Source of the DNA: CABZJG01 sp902512685
GTDB lineage: Bacteria; Pseudomonadota; Alphaproteobacteria; Rhodobacterales; Rhodobacteraceae
Reading direction: 5' to 3'
Assembly (NCBI GenBank): GCA_051201605.1
Contig: CP179201.1
Coordinates: 3,782,001 to 3,846,000 of the forward strand
Length of the DNA: 64,000 nt
Part shown: positions 36,001 through 39,000 of the stretch, piece by piece
Position numbering within the stretch: position 1 is the first letter of the stretch
Layout of the letters: every line of letters starts with the position of its first letter
Translations under genes and position numbers: made by a program
The notes under the pieces: generated by a model
What the model was told of the DNA's origin: nothing
Seen by the model: the letters and a program-made list of their open reading frames with translations, nothing else
The model's database searches: none

Positions 36001-39000
36001 TGTCAGCGCGTTATTACCATTCGCGTCATCAACTGTTTTCAGTGTCGATAGATCACCTTCCGTTACAGTCGCTGTGATTATGCCAGTTGTATCTGCATCT
36101 AACGTATTAATCTGCGCAACTGAGGCCGTACCACTATTTACTGTGGCGGCGTAGTCACCATCAGTGTTGATACCGGAAGACCCGGTTGCCGTTACAATAG
36201 CCGCAGCTGTACCAGTGATTGTCTGAACCGCTGTCGCAGTGATCGCAACCGATGTTTTACCATCAACTGTAGTCAGATCAGCCGCCGCAGCACTTGTATC
36301 CGTCACCGTGATTGTTATTGCATCCGATGTTGTTGTATTCAGACCGGCAAAATCAGAAATACTATTGTCGCTAGCCTCGGCAGTTATACCGCCACTGGTA
36401 GCATTTTTGAGGGCCACAATTTCATTGGCTGTAGCACCTCCAGTGACCACCAAATCCACATCACTCTTTAAAGTTACAGCTGTGTTAGTGATTATTGATG
36501 TGATATCGCCAACTGCACCCGTTATCTGGGCAACGTTAGCAAGAGACACTGATCCATTACCACCAGTATCGATAGCCGCCGCAATAACCTTTAACAGGTC
36601 TGACGTAGACGCGTTTGCCTGAACTTCATCAACGACAGCAGCGTAAGCCGACGCAGTGGTCAGATCGTTCGCCGAAGTATCAGAAATCGTAACTAATTCT
36701 GCTAAAGAACCATTGATTGTTGTAACTGAGGACGCATCGACCCCGCCATCCGTCCCATTTACCAATCCTACAACCTGACTTAGTTGATCAGCATTCATGG
36801 TATTGGATGTTTCAGTGAGCGTTATGCTTTCATTGCCCAAGCCCGAGATATTACTCAAGCCATATGTCGCTATAACATCTGACGCTTTGCCGGTAATACC
36901 AGCAATTGAGGACGCATCCACAGAAGATGGATTTGGAATTCCAGGGTTAGCGACATCTGAAATTGCTGTCGCGCTAGCCGCAGAGTCAGTCAGGACAGGA
37001 TCAAAACCAGCATATGACTCAATAGTATTTGCATCAATTGCATCTCTAAACGCCTTAACATTTACAGCCGTACCAGTGACTATTTCAACCGAACTGGCAT
37101 CGATACGAACTGATGTTTTTGCACTCAAGCCCAAAATGTCAGCAGGATCTATTGATGTAGAAGATACAGTTAAGGTTATGGCGTCATTGCTACTAGTTTC
37201 TAATCCTAATAGATCACCCAATGCGGCCTCTGGAACCGTTGCTGTGATACTGCCAGACGTTGCAGCACTTATATCATTAAGCTGTGTAACAGTTGCCGTT
37301 CCACTTACTGTGACTGTATAGCCACCATCAGTGTTGATACCGGAAGACCCGGTTGCCGTTACAATAGCCGCAGCTGTACCAGTAATTGTTTCAACCGCTG
37401 TCGCAGTGATCGCAACACTCGTTTTACCATCAACTGTACTCAGATCAGCGGCCGCAGCCGTCGTATCCGTCACTGTGATTGTCAGCGCGTTGTTGCCATT
37501 CGCGTCATCAACTGTCTTCAGCGTCGCAAGATCACCTTCCGTGACAGTCGCTGTGATTATGCCAGTCGTATCTGCATCTAACGTATTAACCTGTGCAACT
37601 GAGGCCGTGCCGCTGTTTACCGTGGCGGCGTAGTCACCATCAGTGTTGATACCAGAGGACCCGGTCGCCGTTACAATAGCCGCAGCTGTACCAGTAATTG
37701 TTTCAACCGCTATCGCAGTGATCGCAACACTCGTTTTACCATCAACTGTACTCAGATCAGCAGCCGCCGCACTTGTATCCGTCACTGTGATTGTCAGCGC
37801 GTTGTTACCATTCGCGTCATCAACTGTCTTCAGCGTCGCAAGATCACCTTCCGTGACAGTCGCTGTGATTATGCCAGTCGTATCTTCATCTAACGTATTA
37901 ACCTGTGCAACTGAGGCCGTACCACTATTTACCGTGGCGGCGTAGTCAGATTTTGTCGTGATGGTACCATCCCCTGCTGCAGTTACGATGTTTGCAGCAG
38001 TACCGGTGATTGTTGACACTAAGGACGCATCGATTGCTCCAGATGTAGCAGCCGAAATCGTATTCAAGTCAGCCGCCGCAGCCGTACCTGCGGACAGTGT
38101 TGCTGCAAAGTCTCCATCAAAGTTGATACCCGAGGCGCCAACAACCGTTTTAACATCCGCAGCTGCACCAGTGATTGTTTCAACCGCTGTCGCTGTGACT
38201 GCAACCGTTGTTTGACCATCAACTGTAATCAGATCAGCTGCAGCAGCACTTGTATCCGTAACTGTGATTGTCAGCGCGTTGTTGCCATTCGCATCAGCAA
38301 CCGTCTTTAGCGTCGCAAGATTATTTTCAGCAACAGTCGCAGTGATTACGCCAGCCGTAAGTGCGTCGACAGCATTGATTTCCGCGACTGTTGGATTTGC
38401 TCCAATGATCTGCACATCAACGTCGCTGTCTTGAGTAGTAGCGGCCGTCAAACGACCATCGGCGACACCTGATGGCGCTAAACTTGCTGCACTATCACTA
38501 ATTCCGCCGGCTAAAATAATGTTTGACGCAGATGCTACATCAATGGTGTTAAAATTAGTGAGAGAAATAGGATCCGTTACTGTAACAGAAACCGCATCCG
38601 GGATGTAATCGGAATCACTTAATTGCTCGGCCAAAATACTAGAAGCTGTATCCTTTATAGAGTATTTTAGGTCCGCTTCTGAAATGAGCGGCGTAACTCC
38701 TGCGGATGGCGCTGTTGTAAGCGTACTCTTAGCTGCAGCGCTGACCACTACGGTTGCGGCTGCGTCTACAGTTAGCCCTACGCTTACGCCGGTATCTTTG
38801 TTCGCCGTAGCCGTACTTGCCAGATCTGACGCAGCACTATTAGTAAGCTCGGCCGCAACACCCGCACCAACTGACACAGAGGTAACGCCATCCAAGGCTG
38901 TGAATGCTACCGCCGTTGCACCACCAGGGACAGCCTTAAGAGTTACTGCGTGTGATCCCCCACCTTCAGCCCTAATGGCACCACTAGCAGCGGCAACCTG